Source: Polaromonas sp. UBA5171 (lineage in GTDB: Bacteria > Pseudomonadota > Gammaproteobacteria > Burkholderiales > Burkholderiaceae_C). Taken from it: a DNA stretch of 14,784 nucleotides. The DNA is taken from assembly GCA_002413395.1 (NCBI GenBank), contig DHWX01000055.1:1-14784 (forward strand), written 5' to 3'. Shown here piece by piece: positions 1 through 6,435 of the stretch. A program made the position numbers and the translations under genes. The stretch's first letter is position 1; every line of letters begins with the position of its first letter. The notes beneath the pieces are model-generated. The model had not been told where the DNA came from, searched no databases, and saw nothing but the letters and a program-made list of their open reading frames with translations.

Positions 1-80
1 ATGCTTTTGGTAGCAATATAAAAAAAGAAATTCAGGAGTCCAGAGTCCGACAGGCTGCTAGGGAGTGGATTAACAAAACG

Positions 81-154
81 CAGTCTGGCGGCGGCTTGAA
101 TGGTGTGAATGCCGCCAGGCTGCGCGCAACCTTGACGAATTGCTGGTGGGCTTG
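81..154 (+). pseudogene. Probable decayed 3' end of gltD (glutamate synthase small subunit)
   Basis: Read in the frame of positions 107-154, the DNA encodes ECRQAARNLDELLVGL. This resembles the C-terminal GltD pattern EGRQAARxVDEFLMG that I recall from the family. The frame is closed by TAA at 71-73, and the preceding residues do not continue as GltD, so this could only be a broken remnant. A second frame is open from the window edge to the TGA at 171-173 and gives 56 residues with no recognisable family. The first 70 bases are A-rich and look unlike the genes downstream. gltD commonly lies just upstream of mlaF in Burkholderiales (recollection), and the terminator at 198-226 would be its natural end. 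The match is short and made by eye, so chance similarity remains possible. Confidence 0.35.
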
Positions 155-197
155 CAGCAACCAGCTGCGCTGAAAAGCATAATCCCTTATGATTGGC

Positions 198-226
198 AAG
201 CCGGACAAACCCGGCTTTTGTCTTTT
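198..226 (+). terminator. Rho-independent terminator abutting the mlaF start
   Basis: AAGCCGG (198-204) pairs perfectly with CCGGCTT (211-217) around the 6-base loop ACAAAC, and TTGTCTTTT (218-226) follows. This is a textbook intrinsic terminator: a 7-bp stem plus a U-rich tail. It most simply ends transcription of whatever lies upstream. Its tail touches the mlaF ATG at 227, leaving no room for a Shine-Dalgarno sequence. If mla mRNA begins upstream, the hairpin would sit in its leader and could act as an attenuator. A CATAAT at 178-183 resembles a -10 box but has no well-spaced -35 partner. Confidence 0.7.
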
Positions 227-1072
227 ATGGCCTCATCTTCTACCGAATCCCTTGTTGAACTGCGACACCTGACCTTTGGATACGGGGAGCGCGTTATTCT
301 GGACGACATCTCGCTGTCGGTGCCGCGTGGCAAGGTTACGGCACTGATGGGGGCATCCGGCGGGGGCAAGACGACCATTCTTCGCTTGATTGGCGGCCAG
401 AACCGGGCGCAGTCTGGCGAGCTGCTGTTTGACGGCCAGGACGTGACTCCCATGAATCAGCAGCAGCTCTACGCTGCACGGCGCCGCATGGGCATGTTGT
501 TCCAGTTTGGGGCGCTGTTTGCCGACCTCAGTGTGTTCGAGAATGTGGCCTTTCCGCTGCGCGAGCATACCGATTTGCCCGAGGCCCTGATCCGCGACAT
601 TGTGCTGATGAAACTCAATGCCGTGGGCCTGCGCGGCGCACGTGACCTGATGCCCAGCGAGGTATCGGGTGGCATGGCCCGGCGCATAGCGCTGGCGCGT
701 GCGATTGCCCTTGATCCCGAACTGGTGATGTATGACGAACCCTTTTCGGGGCTCGATCCCATCTCCTTGGGGACAGCGGCACGGCTGATTCGCCAACTGA
801 ATGATGCAATGGGGCTGACCAGCATTTTTGTTTCGCATGAACTTGAGCAGACCTTCGGGATAGCGGACCATGTGATTATTCTGGCCAATGGGAAGGTCGC
901 CACCGAGGGACGCCCAGAGGAAGTGCGTCAAAGCACTGATCCACTGGTCTACCAATATGTGAACGCGCTGCCGGATGGACCCGTCCACTTTGACTATCCC
1001 GGTGTCACGGTCGAGGAAGACTTCGGCCCCAGTCTAAAGTCCGTCCCGCGGCAGCCCGGAGTGTTCTCATGA
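227..1072 (+). CDS. mlaF: MlaF, ATPase of the Mla phospholipid ABC transporter
   Basis: ATP-hydrolysing subunit of the inner-membrane MlaFEDB complex, which moves phospholipids between the inner membrane and the periplasmic carrier MlaC to keep the outer membrane asymmetric. The protein has 281 residues from ATG 227. It shows Walker A GASGGGKTT (residues 42-50), an ABC signature SGGMARR beginning at S147, Walker B MYDEP with D170-E171, and a switch histidine in FVSHE. Length and order match MlaF/Ttg2A. The frame stays open upstream to position 74, but the ATG at 227 gives the normal N-terminus, with VELRHLTFGYG soon after. No Shine-Dalgarno sequence precedes it, and a terminator hairpin lies immediately upstream. 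The stop overlaps the mlaE start (ATGA), so the two are translationally coupled. Confidence 0.95.
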   Translation: MASSSTESLVELRHLTFGYGERVILDDISLSVPRGKVTALMGASGGGKTTILRLIGGQNRAQSGELLFDGQDVTPMNQQQLYAARRRMGMLFQFGALFADLSVFENVAFPLREHTDLPEALIRDIVLMKLNAVGLRGARDLMPSEVSGGMARRIALARAIALDPELVMYDEPFSGLDPISLGTAARLIRQLNDAMGLTSIFVSHELEQTFGIADHVIILANGKVATEGRPEEVRQSTDPLVYQYVNALPDGPVHFDYPGVTVEEDFGPSLKSVPRQPGVFS

Positions 1073-1851
1073 GTTGGTATAAACCCGCAGATGTGGGGTT
1101 TGCTACTCGCAGCAAACTGGCCGATTTGGGTCGTGGTGCCCGGCTGTTCATCGGGCTCCTGGCAACGCTCGGTTCGAGCTTCAAACGCTTTGGCCTGGTG
1201 CGTGACCAAATCCATTTTTTGGGCAATTATTCGCTGGCGATCATCGCCATCTCGGGCTTGTTTGTTGGTTTTGTGTTTGGCCTGCAGGGCTATTACACGC
1301 TGCAGCGCTATGGTTCTTCGTCCGCGCTGGGCTTGCTGGTGACGCTGACCCTGGTGCGGGAACTCGGGCCGGTGGTGACTGCGCTGCTGTTCGCCGGTCG
1401 GGCCGGGACGTCGCTGACCGCCGAGATCGGCCTCATGAAGGCGGGTGAGCAGATCAGCGTCATGGAAATGATGGCTGTTGATCCGGTGCAACGCATTCTG
1501 GCGCCACGTTTCTGGGCCGGCGTCATCACCATGCCCTTGCTGGCTGCTGTGTTCAGTGCCATGGGCATTATTGGCGGCTGGGTGGTGGGTGTGCTCATGA
1601 TCGGCGTGGATGCCGGTTCTTTCTGGAGCCAGATTCAGGGCGGTGTCGATGTCTGGCAGGATGTGGGCAACGGCATTGTCAAGAGCATCGTGTTCGGCTT
1701 TACCGTGACCTTTATTGCCCTGCTGCAGGGTTTTGAGGCGCAAGCCACGCCGGAAGGGGTGGCCAGCGCCACCACGCGTACGGTGGTTGTGGCCTCCCTT
1801 GCCGTTCTGGGTCTGGATTTCATCCTGACCGCGATGATGTTTACTAAATAA
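1069..1851 (+). CDS. mlaE: MlaE, permease of the Mla phospholipid transporter
   Basis: Membrane subunit of MlaFEDB, 260 residues, from the ATG overlapping the mlaF stop. Several hydrophobic segments are visible: residues about 48-70, a segment around GLLVTLTLVRELGPVV, and two close to the C-terminus. Hallmarks of the MlaE/Ttg2B family are LVRELGPVVTALLFAGRAG followed by TAEIGLMKAGEQISVMEMM, the cytoplasmic coupling region, and the C-terminal GFEAQATPEGVASATTRTVV. Its partners are the ATPase encoded just upstream and the MCE protein just downstream. The stop at 1849-1851 is directly followed by the AGGAG that serves mlaD. Confidence 0.95.
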   Translation: MSWYKPADVGFATRSKLADLGRGARLFIGLLATLGSSFKRFGLVRDQIHFLGNYSLAIIAISGLFVGFVFGLQGYYTLQRYGSSSALGLLVTLTLVRELGPVVTALLFAGRAGTSLTAEIGLMKAGEQISVMEMMAVDPVQRILAPRFWAGVITMPLLAAVFSAMGIIGGWVVGVLMIGVDAGSFWSQIQGGVDVWQDVGNGIVKSIVFGFTVTFIALLQGFEAQATPEGVASATTRTVVVASLAVLGLDFILTAMMFTK

Positions 1852-1861
1852 GGAGAGTGTG

Positions 1862-2368
1862 GTGCAACGCTCAAAGAATGACGTGTGGGTGGGCTTGTTT
1901 GTCCTGATCGGGGCTGCGGCCATCCTGTTTCTCGCGCTGCAGGCCGCCAACCTGCTGAATCTGAATTTCCAGTCCACCTACCGGATCGAAGCCCGCTTTG
2001 ACAACATTGGCGGTCTCAAACCCAAGGCGGCGGTGCGCAGCAGTGGCGTGGTGGTGGGCCGGGTGGAGGATATTACATTTGACGACAAAACCTTTCAGGC
2101 GCGTGTCATGCTGGCCATGGAGGGCCGTTATGCCTTCCCCAAGGACAGTTCACTGAAGATTCTCACCAGTGGGCTGCTTGGCGAACAATACATCGGCGTG
2201 GAGCCCGGCGCAGCCGACAAAAACCTCGTTGCTGGCGATGTAATTCACCAGACACAGTCCGCCGTGGTGCTGGAAAATCTTATTGGTCAATTTCTGTTCA
2301 GCAAGGCGGCGGATAGCAGTTCTGGGTCCGGGGCTGCGCCGCCATCAGGGAACGCAGAAAAAAAATGA
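1862..2368 (+). CDS. mlaD: MlaD, MCE-domain lipid-binding subunit
   Basis: Membrane-anchored periplasmic subunit whose hexameric MCE ring forms the hydrophobic tunnel for phospholipid passage in the Mla system. The N-terminus has one transmembrane helix (about residues 10-30, VGLFVLIGAAAILFLALQAA). An MCE domain follows: YRIEARFDNIGGLKPKAAVR, then GVVVGRVEDI, and LTSGLLGEQYIGVEPG near its end. The tail is rich in Ser, Gly and Ala. Two adjacent GTG codons (1859 and 1862) could start it. I chose 1862 because AGGAG at 1851-1855 is then 6 bases away, against 3 for 1859. The stop overlaps the mlaA start as ATGA. Confidence 0.94.
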   Translation: MQRSKNDVWVGLFVLIGAAAILFLALQAANLLNLNFQSTYRIEARFDNIGGLKPKAAVRSSGVVVGRVEDITFDDKTFQARVMLAMEGRYAFPKDSSLKILTSGLLGEQYIGVEPGAADKNLVAGDVIHQTQSAVVLENLIGQFLFSKAADSSSGSGAAPPSGNAEKK

Positions 2369-3147
2369 CACTCAAAATCACGCCGGGATCTTTCTTGCGC
2401 TGGGTCGTTGCAGCCTTGGCGCTGGCACTGCTGCAAGGTTGCGCCACGGGTCCGAATGCCAATCCGGCCGATCCGCTGGAGCCGTTCAATCGGACGGTGT
2501 TCAACTTCAACGATGGTGTGGATCGGGCCGTCATCAAGCCTGCGGCGACGGTCTATCAGGATGTCACGCCTGCGCTGGTGCGCACGGGCGTTACCAATTT
2601 TTTTGAGAACATTTCAGATGCCTGGTCGATGGTCAACAACGCGCTGCAGTTCAAGCCGGAAGCTTCCGGAGAGAGCTTCTTCCGTTTCGCGGTCAATTCA
2701 TTCTGGGGACTGGGGGGCGTTTTGGATGTCGCCAGCGAGATGAAAATCCCGAAGCATCGTGAGGATTTTGGCCGGACCCTGGGATATTGGGGCGTGGCTT
2801 CTGGTCCTTATTTGGTATTGCCTTTGCTGGGGCCTTCCACTGTGCGTGATTCCGTCGGCTCGCTGGTCGACACGCAAGGAAATCTGGTGAATCGTGTGCC
2901 CGATGTGCCCGTGCGTAATTCCCTGATCTCATTGCGTGCAGTGGATATACGGGCGAGTTTCCTGAGCGCCGGTGATTTTCTGGAGCAGGCGTCCCTGGAT
3001 AAATACAGTTTTGAGCGCGATATCTACCTGCAGCGCCATCGCAGTCGAACGGGCGCCGCCGCCGCCCCGACCGAGGAGCGTTACGATCTGCCTGAAGCGG
3101 TGCCTGGCACCGGGGAACCTGCTGCGCCGACGCCGACGGCTCAATAA
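2365..3147 (+). CDS. mlaA: MlaA (VacJ), outer-membrane lipoprotein of the Mla pathway
   Basis: Outer-membrane component that removes mislocalised phospholipid from the outer leaflet and hands it to MlaC. It has 260 residues. A lipoprotein signal peptide ends in the lipobox LLQGC, so the mature protein should begin at Cys26. The VacJ family pattern is clear: ADPLEPFNRTVFNFNDGVD, then NFFENISDAWSMVNNALQ, GESFFRFAVNSFWGLGGVLDVA, and EDFGRTLGYWGVASGPYLVLPLLGPSTVRD. The last 30 or so residues are Ala/Pro/Thr-rich and probably disordered. In E. coli mlaA lies apart from mlaFEDCB. Here it sits between mlaD and mlaC, which is usual for Burkholderiales to my knowledge. Confidence 0.96.
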   Translation: MTLKITPGSFLRWVVAALALALLQGCATGPNANPADPLEPFNRTVFNFNDGVDRAVIKPAATVYQDVTPALVRTGVTNFFENISDAWSMVNNALQFKPEASGESFFRFAVNSFWGLGGVLDVASEMKIPKHREDFGRTLGYWGVASGPYLVLPLLGPSTVRDSVGSLVDTQGNLVNRVPDVPVRNSLISLRAVDIRASFLSAGDFLEQASLDKYSFERDIYLQRHRSRTGAAAAPTEERYDLPEAVPGTGEPAAPTPTAQ

Positions 3148-3310
3148 AGCGCGGTTGCAGATGGCTTTTACAAGACCGCCGTAAAACTTTATCTCTCACC
3201 CTGAACCAATCTCGCAAAATATCCATCGAACCACAGGTTTTCAGCAAAATGTGCATGATGGTCATGTGGCGATGTTGATGAGCACCTTTTCGTTATCGAA
3301 GGAAAAAAAC
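3148..3310. other. mlaA-mlaC intergenic region (163 nt)
   Basis: This is the largest gap inside the Mla cluster. I see no gene in it. It contains a perfect 5+5 dyad, CATGA-TGG-TCATG, at 3254-3266, and a weak GCGGT/ACCGC pairing (3151-3155 with 3175-3179) that lacks a T-run and is not a terminator. The end of the gap carries the mlaC ribosome-binding site, AAGG at 3299-3302, 8 bases before the ATG. In-frame upstream starts would extend MlaC by up to 20 residues but would destroy its signal peptide. Confidence 0.5.
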
Positions 3311-3946
3311 ATGAACCGTAGAACTTTCAGCCATTTAGTGACTGCCTCGCTCAGCCTGGCACTGCTCGCATCGGCCCCTTTTGTTCGCGCAGCCGAAGAG
3401 GCTCCTGATGCGCTGATCAAGCGTGTTTCTGTCGAAGTGCTGGACAAAATCAAGTCGGACAAGGATGTGCAGGCCGGTGACATGGCCAAGGTGATTGCGC
3501 TGGTGGACAGCAAGGTCATGCCCAACGTGAACTTCACGCGCATGACGGCTTCCACTGTCGGCCGCAGCTGGCGCCAGGCGAATCCCGAGCAGAAAAAGCG
3601 CCTGCAAGAGGAGTTCAAGACGCTGCTGATCCGCACCTACTCTGGCGCGTTGTCACAGGTCAAGGATCAAAGCCTCTCCGTCAAGCCGTTGCGCGCAGAA
3701 CCGACGGACACCGAGGTGGTGGTACGAACCGAAGTCCTTGGCCATGGTGAACCGGTTCAGTTGGACTACCGCATGGAAAAAACCGCCACCGGATGGAAAA
3801 TCTATGACATCAATGTGTTGGGTATCTGGATGGTCGAAACTTATCGCACCCAGTTCGCCCAGGAAATCAGCACCAAAGGGATTGACGGCTTGATCTCTTC
3901 GCTTGCGGAGCGCAACAAGGCGAACGCGAGCGACAAGAAGTCGTGA
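3311..3946 (+). CDS. mlaC: MlaC, periplasmic phospholipid carrier
   Basis: Soluble periplasmic shuttle that carries phospholipid between MlaA in the outer membrane and MlaFEDB in the inner membrane. It has 211 residues. The N-terminal signal peptide has a basic start (MNRR), a hydrophobic core (ASLSLALLASAPF) and a probable cleavage site at VRA-AEE. The Ttg2D/MlaC fold pattern follows: VMPNVNFTRMTASTVGRSWRQA, then EQKKRLQEEFKTLLIRTYSGAL, and the C-terminal GWKIYDINVLGIWMVETYRTQF. The chosen ATG has AAGG 8 bases upstream. The stop overlaps the mlaB GTG start. Confidence 0.95.
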   Translation: MNRRTFSHLVTASLSLALLASAPFVRAAEEAPDALIKRVSVEVLDKIKSDKDVQAGDMAKVIALVDSKVMPNVNFTRMTASTVGRSWRQANPEQKKRLQEEFKTLLIRTYSGALSQVKDQSLSVKPLRAEPTDTEVVVRTEVLGHGEPVQLDYRMEKTATGWKIYDINVLGIWMVETYRTQFAQEISTKGIDGLISSLAERNKANASDKKS

Positions 3947-4242
3947 GCCGGGAATCTGTCGTGTTGGCCCTTCCCTCCGTGCTGATGCATCTCGTGGCCG
4001 TGTCATTGGCCCGTGGGCTGAAGCAGGCAGTCCTGGCCGATCCGGCCGAGGTGGTCGTCGATGCCAGTGCTCTGCGGCAATTTGATTCATCCGCACTGGC
4101 GGTGTTGCTGGAGTGTCGCCGCCTTGCGTTGGCTGCTGGCAAGGCCTTTTCGGTGCATGGAGAACCTGAGCACCTGCTTCGGCTGGCAAGCCTCTATGGC
4201 GTAGCGGAGTTGATTTTCCCCACGGCTGCTGCGTCCGTGTGA
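3943..4242 (+). CDS. mlaB: MlaB, STAS-domain subunit of the Mla transporter
   Basis: Small cytoplasmic STAS protein that binds the MlaF ATPase and is needed for assembly and activity of the complex. It has 99 residues from GTG 3943, overlapping the mlaC stop (GTGA). The STAS core VVVDASALRQFDSSALAVLL has the conserved Asp-Ser pair at the loop-helix junction, followed by ECRRLALAAGKAFSVHG and a C-terminal helix (LRLASLYGVAELI). The sequence is short and divergent, as is usual for MlaB. The assignment relies on the STAS motif together with its position directly after mlaC, as in E. coli. Confidence 0.88.
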   Translation: MSRESVVLALPSVLMHLVAVSLARGLKQAVLADPAEVVVDASALRQFDSSALAVLLECRRLALAAGKAFSVHGEPEHLLRLASLYGVAELIFPTAAASV

Positions 4243-4271
4243 GGCGGCGACCCACTGTTTTCGCCAACGGT

Positions 4272-4310
4272 CTTGTGCATCGCGCAAGGACTTGTGCCAG
4301 CAGGCAAGTC
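4272..4310 (+). other. Two tandem hairpins in the mlaB-exporter gap
   Basis: The 101-base gap between mlaB and the next ATPase gene contains two abutting stem-loops. The first pairs CTTGTGC (4272-4278) with GCGCAAG (4282-4288) around ATC: 7 pairs, one of them G-U. The second pairs GACTT plus GCC (4289-4298) with GGCAAGTC (4303-4310) around AGCA, with a 2-base bulge. Both 5' arms contain CTTGTGC. No T-run follows either stem, so they are not classical terminators. They may stabilise or separate the upstream Mla message. Confidence 0.4.
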
Positions 4311-4324
4311 AAGGAACCGTCGGC

Positions 4325-4336
4325 CTATTAAAATAG
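4325..4336. repeat. Short AT-rich palindrome before the exporter ATPase
   Basis: CTATT-AA-AATAG is a perfect palindromic element 7 bases before the ATG at 4344. It shares the 11-mer CTATTAAAATA with the element upstream of hisH (11560-11570). The TAAAAT within it (4329-4334) could double as a -10 box, which would put the transcript start almost at the ATG. No convincing -35 box lies at the right distance, and no Shine-Dalgarno sequence is visible. Confidence 0.35.
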
Positions 4337-4343
4337 CAGGCTA

Positions 4344-5303
4344 ATGCCAGCGATCTCATTTCAGTCCGTTTCCAAAACCTACCCCTCCGAGCGAAGTCAA
4401 ACGGGCCCTGTTGTCCGGGCGCTTGATCGCGTGAATTTTGACATTCAACAGGGCGAGTTTTTCGGCTTGCTGGGCCCCAACGGCGCGGGAAAGACGACGC
4501 TCATCAGTATTCTGGCGGGCCTTTCGCGAGCCAGCAGTGGCCGGGTCCTGGTGCACGGCTGTGACGTGGTGGCGGATTACGCCAATGCCAGGCGCAAGCT
4601 TGGCGTGGTGCCGCAGGAGCTGGTATTTGACCCGTTTTTCACGGTGCGTGAGATCTTGCGTATCCAGTCGGGTTATTTTGGCATCAAGCGCAACGACGCC
4701 TGGATTGATGAACTGCTGGCCAGTCTTGGGCTGGCCGACAAGGCCGACTCCAATATGCGCCAGCTCTCGGGCGGCATGAAGCGCCGCGTGCTGGTGGCGC
4801 AGGCGCTGGTGCACAAGCCGCAAGTCATCGTGCTCGATGAGCCTACCGCAGGTGTTGATGTGGAGCTGCGCCAGACCTTGTGGCAGTTCATCGCCAAACT
4901 GAACAAACAGGGCAGCACTGTGTTGCTGACCACGCACTACCTCGAAGAAGCTGAAGCGCTGTGCAGCCGTATCGCCATGCTCAAGCAGGGGCGGGTGGTG
5001 GCGCTGGCCGCTACCTCCGAGCTGCTCAAGGCGGCTTCATCGAATGTGTTGCGCTTCAAAATTGATAGCGAACTTCCAAGTGAACTAGCGATTCAGGCTA
5101 GAATTACCGGTAGAATTGTGCAATTCCCCGCCCATAACGCCCGCGAAATCGAGCAATACCTTGCAGCGGTCCGGGAAGCCGGGCTGGTGGCTGAGGACGT
5201 GGAAATCCGCAAGGCTGATCTGGAAGATGTGTTCCTCGATGTGATGAACGAAACAGTACTGGACTCCGACGTGGAAATGGACATTGCGGGCGTGGCACCA
5301 TGA
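4344..5303 (+). CDS. ABC transporter ATP-binding protein, YadG type
   Basis: ATPase of an ABC-2 type exporter, 319 residues. It contains Walker A GPNGAGKTT (residues 44-52), a Q-loop region around VPQELVFD, signature LSGGMKRR with S142, Walker B VIVLDEPTAGVD with D165-E166, and the switch histidine in LLTTHYLEEAE. The C-terminal 80 or so residues form the usual accessory region of CcmA/YadG-like ATPases and end with ADLEDVFLDVMNE. Its stop overlaps the following permease start (ATGA), so the pair forms one transporter. The substrate cannot be read from sequence. In Burkholderiales this pair regularly sits between mlaB and ibaG (recollection), which suggests an envelope role. The ATG at 4344 lacks a clear Shine-Dalgarno sequence. 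Confidence 0.93.
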   Translation: MPAISFQSVSKTYPSERSQTGPVVRALDRVNFDIQQGEFFGLLGPNGAGKTTLISILAGLSRASSGRVLVHGCDVVADYANARRKLGVVPQELVFDPFFTVREILRIQSGYFGIKRNDAWIDELLASLGLADKADSNMRQLSGGMKRRVLVAQALVHKPQVIVLDEPTAGVDVELRQTLWQFIAKLNKQGSTVLLTTHYLEEAEALCSRIAMLKQGRVVALAATSELLKAASSNVLRFKIDSELPSELAIQARITGRIVQFPAHNAREIEQYLAAVREAGLVAEDVEIRKADLEDVFLDVMNETVLDSDVEMDIAGVAP

Positions 5304-6055
5304 CGGGCTGGCAAACCCTCTTTTACAAGGAAATTCTACGGTTCTGGAAAGTCGGTTTCCAGACCGTGGGTGCGCCGGTGTTGACCGCCGTGCTGTACAT
5401 GCTGATTTTTGGCCACGTGCTGCAAGGGCGGGTTATGGTGTACGACCAGGTGAGTTACACCGCTTTCCTGGTGCCCGGCCTGGTGATGATGAGCGTGCTG
5501 CAAAACGCATTCGCCAACAGCTCTTCGTCGCTGATCCAGAGCAAGATCATGGGCAGCCTGGTGTTTGTGCTGCTCACTCCCCTGTCACACTGGCACTGGT
5601 TTTTTGCCTATGTGGGCTCATCGGTTGTGCGCGGCTTGCTGGTGGGCTGCGGGGTGTTCGCGGTCACTATATTCTTCGGTCAACCCGGCTTCGCGGCACC
5701 GCTCTGGATAGTGGTTTTTGCCATTTTTGGTGCGACCATGATGGGCGCGCTGGGCGTGATCGCCGGCTTGTGGTCCGAAAAGTTCGACCAGATGGCCACT
5801 TTCCAGAATTTCGTCATCATGCCCATGACCTTTTTGAGTGGCGTGTTTTATTCAATTCATTCGTTGCCGCCTTTTTGGCAAAAGCTCAGCCATTTGAACC
5901 CGTTTTTTTACATGATTGACGGTTTTCGTTACGGTTTTTTTGGCGTCAGCGATGCCTCGCCTTGGCTCAGCCTGGGGATCGTATTGGCGGCATTGCTCGT
6001 TGTCAGCGCGGTGGCAGTCAATATGCTGCGTACCGGCTACAAAATCAGGCACTAG
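5300..6055 (+). CDS. ABC-2 type permease, YadH type
   Basis: Membrane partner of the preceding ATPase, 251 residues. It begins with a short cytoplasmic amphipathic stretch (WQTLFYKEILRFWKV). About six hydrophobic segments follow, including PVLTAVLYMLIFGHVL, FLVPGLVMMSVLQNAF, a region around VRGLLVGCGVFAVTIFFG, FAIFGATMMGALGVIAGLW and a final LGIVLAALLVVSAVAVNML. The ABC2_membrane pattern MTFLSGVFYSIHSLPPFWQ, followed by LSHLNPFFYMIDGFRYGFFG, is characteristic of YadH-like permeases. The start codon lies inside the ATPase stop, so stoichiometric coupled translation is expected. The exported substrate is unknown. Confidence 0.92.
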   Translation: MTGWQTLFYKEILRFWKVGFQTVGAPVLTAVLYMLIFGHVLQGRVMVYDQVSYTAFLVPGLVMMSVLQNAFANSSSSLIQSKIMGSLVFVLLTPLSHWHWFFAYVGSSVVRGLLVGCGVFAVTIFFGQPGFAAPLWIVVFAIFGATMMGALGVIAGLWSEKFDQMATFQNFVIMPMTFLSGVFYSIHSLPPFWQKLSHLNPFFYMIDGFRYGFFGVSDASPWLSLGIVLAALLVVSAVAVNMLRTGYKIRH

Positions 6056-6085
6056 AAATATGGCCCCCGCGTTTGTCATTTTGTG

Positions 6086-6146
6086 TACTACGCTGCCCTC
6101 CGAGGGGGTTGTGCTCACTTGGGGTGGCGCTGCGTTGCGCACTCTT
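6086..6146. repeat. GC-rich interspersed repeat between permease and ibaG
   Basis: The segment starting at ACTACGCTGCCCTCCGAGGG and ending near GCGCACTC looks like a diverged copy of a GC-rich repeat I recall scattered between genes in Comamonadaceae, which has a CCCCCGAGGGGG core and a TTGGGGCGG second block. CCCT/AGGG (6096-6099 with 6103-6106) forms a tight hairpin. GCGC/GCGC (6127-6130 with 6137-6140) forms a second, followed by ACTCTTTTT, so weak terminator function is possible. Identification as a dispersed repeat is from memory. Only one copy is in the window. Confidence 0.45.
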
Positions 6147-6160
6147 TTTCAGAACTTTTT

Positions 6161-6406
6161 ATGACCCACGAAGAACTTCAAACCCTTATTTCCTCCAATC
6201 TGCCGTGCGAACATATCGACCTGACCGGCGATGGCGTGCACTGGGAAGCCATCGTCGTTTCCAGCGCATTTGAGGGTCAGCGCCTGATCCAGCGCCACCA
6301 GCGCGTCTATGCCACGTTGGGCGGACGCATGCAAAGCAATGAGGTGCATGCCCTGTCGATCAAGGCCTACACTCCCGCCGAGTGGGCCGTCCTCACCGCG
6401 CAATAA
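6161..6406 (+). CDS. ibaG: IbaG, BolA-family protein
   Basis: Small BolA-like protein of 81 residues. The family binds monothiol glutaredoxins and shares [2Fe-2S] clusters. IbaG is the paralogue encoded next to murA in E. coli and linked there to acid stress and envelope homeostasis. Visible marks are an N-terminal helix (MTHEELQTLISS), Cys16 with an adjacent His, the strand-helix core HWEAIVVSSAFEGQRLIQRH, and the C-terminal GGRMQSNEVHALSIKAYTP with the conserved His. In-frame codons open upstream (from 6083), but ATG 6161 gives the standard BolA N-terminus and the upstream part matches nothing. The gene lies 29 bases before murA, the same order as in E. coli. Confidence 0.9.
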   Translation: MTHEELQTLISSNLPCEHIDLTGDGVHWEAIVVSSAFEGQRLIQRHQRVYATLGGRMQSNEVHALSIKAYTPAEWAVLTAQ

Positions 6407-6435
6407 TCAGGCGCCAAGCACGCAGAACAAAACGC

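Noticed and set aside
233..988. Long open frames on the minus strand opposite mlaF, hisC, hisA and other genes
   Set aside because: They mirror the codon structure of well-identified plus-strand genes in GC-rich DNA and show no recognisable domains.
3151..3179. Terminator after mlaA from the GCGGT/ACCGC pairing
   Set aside because: Five pairs closing a 19-base loop with no T-run is not a credible terminator.
5058..5120. A+T-rich stretch in the exporter ATPase gene as an inserted repeat (GATAGC motif)
   Set aside because: It has only a weak likeness to the hisD/hisH element, and the protein reads through as a normal accessory region.
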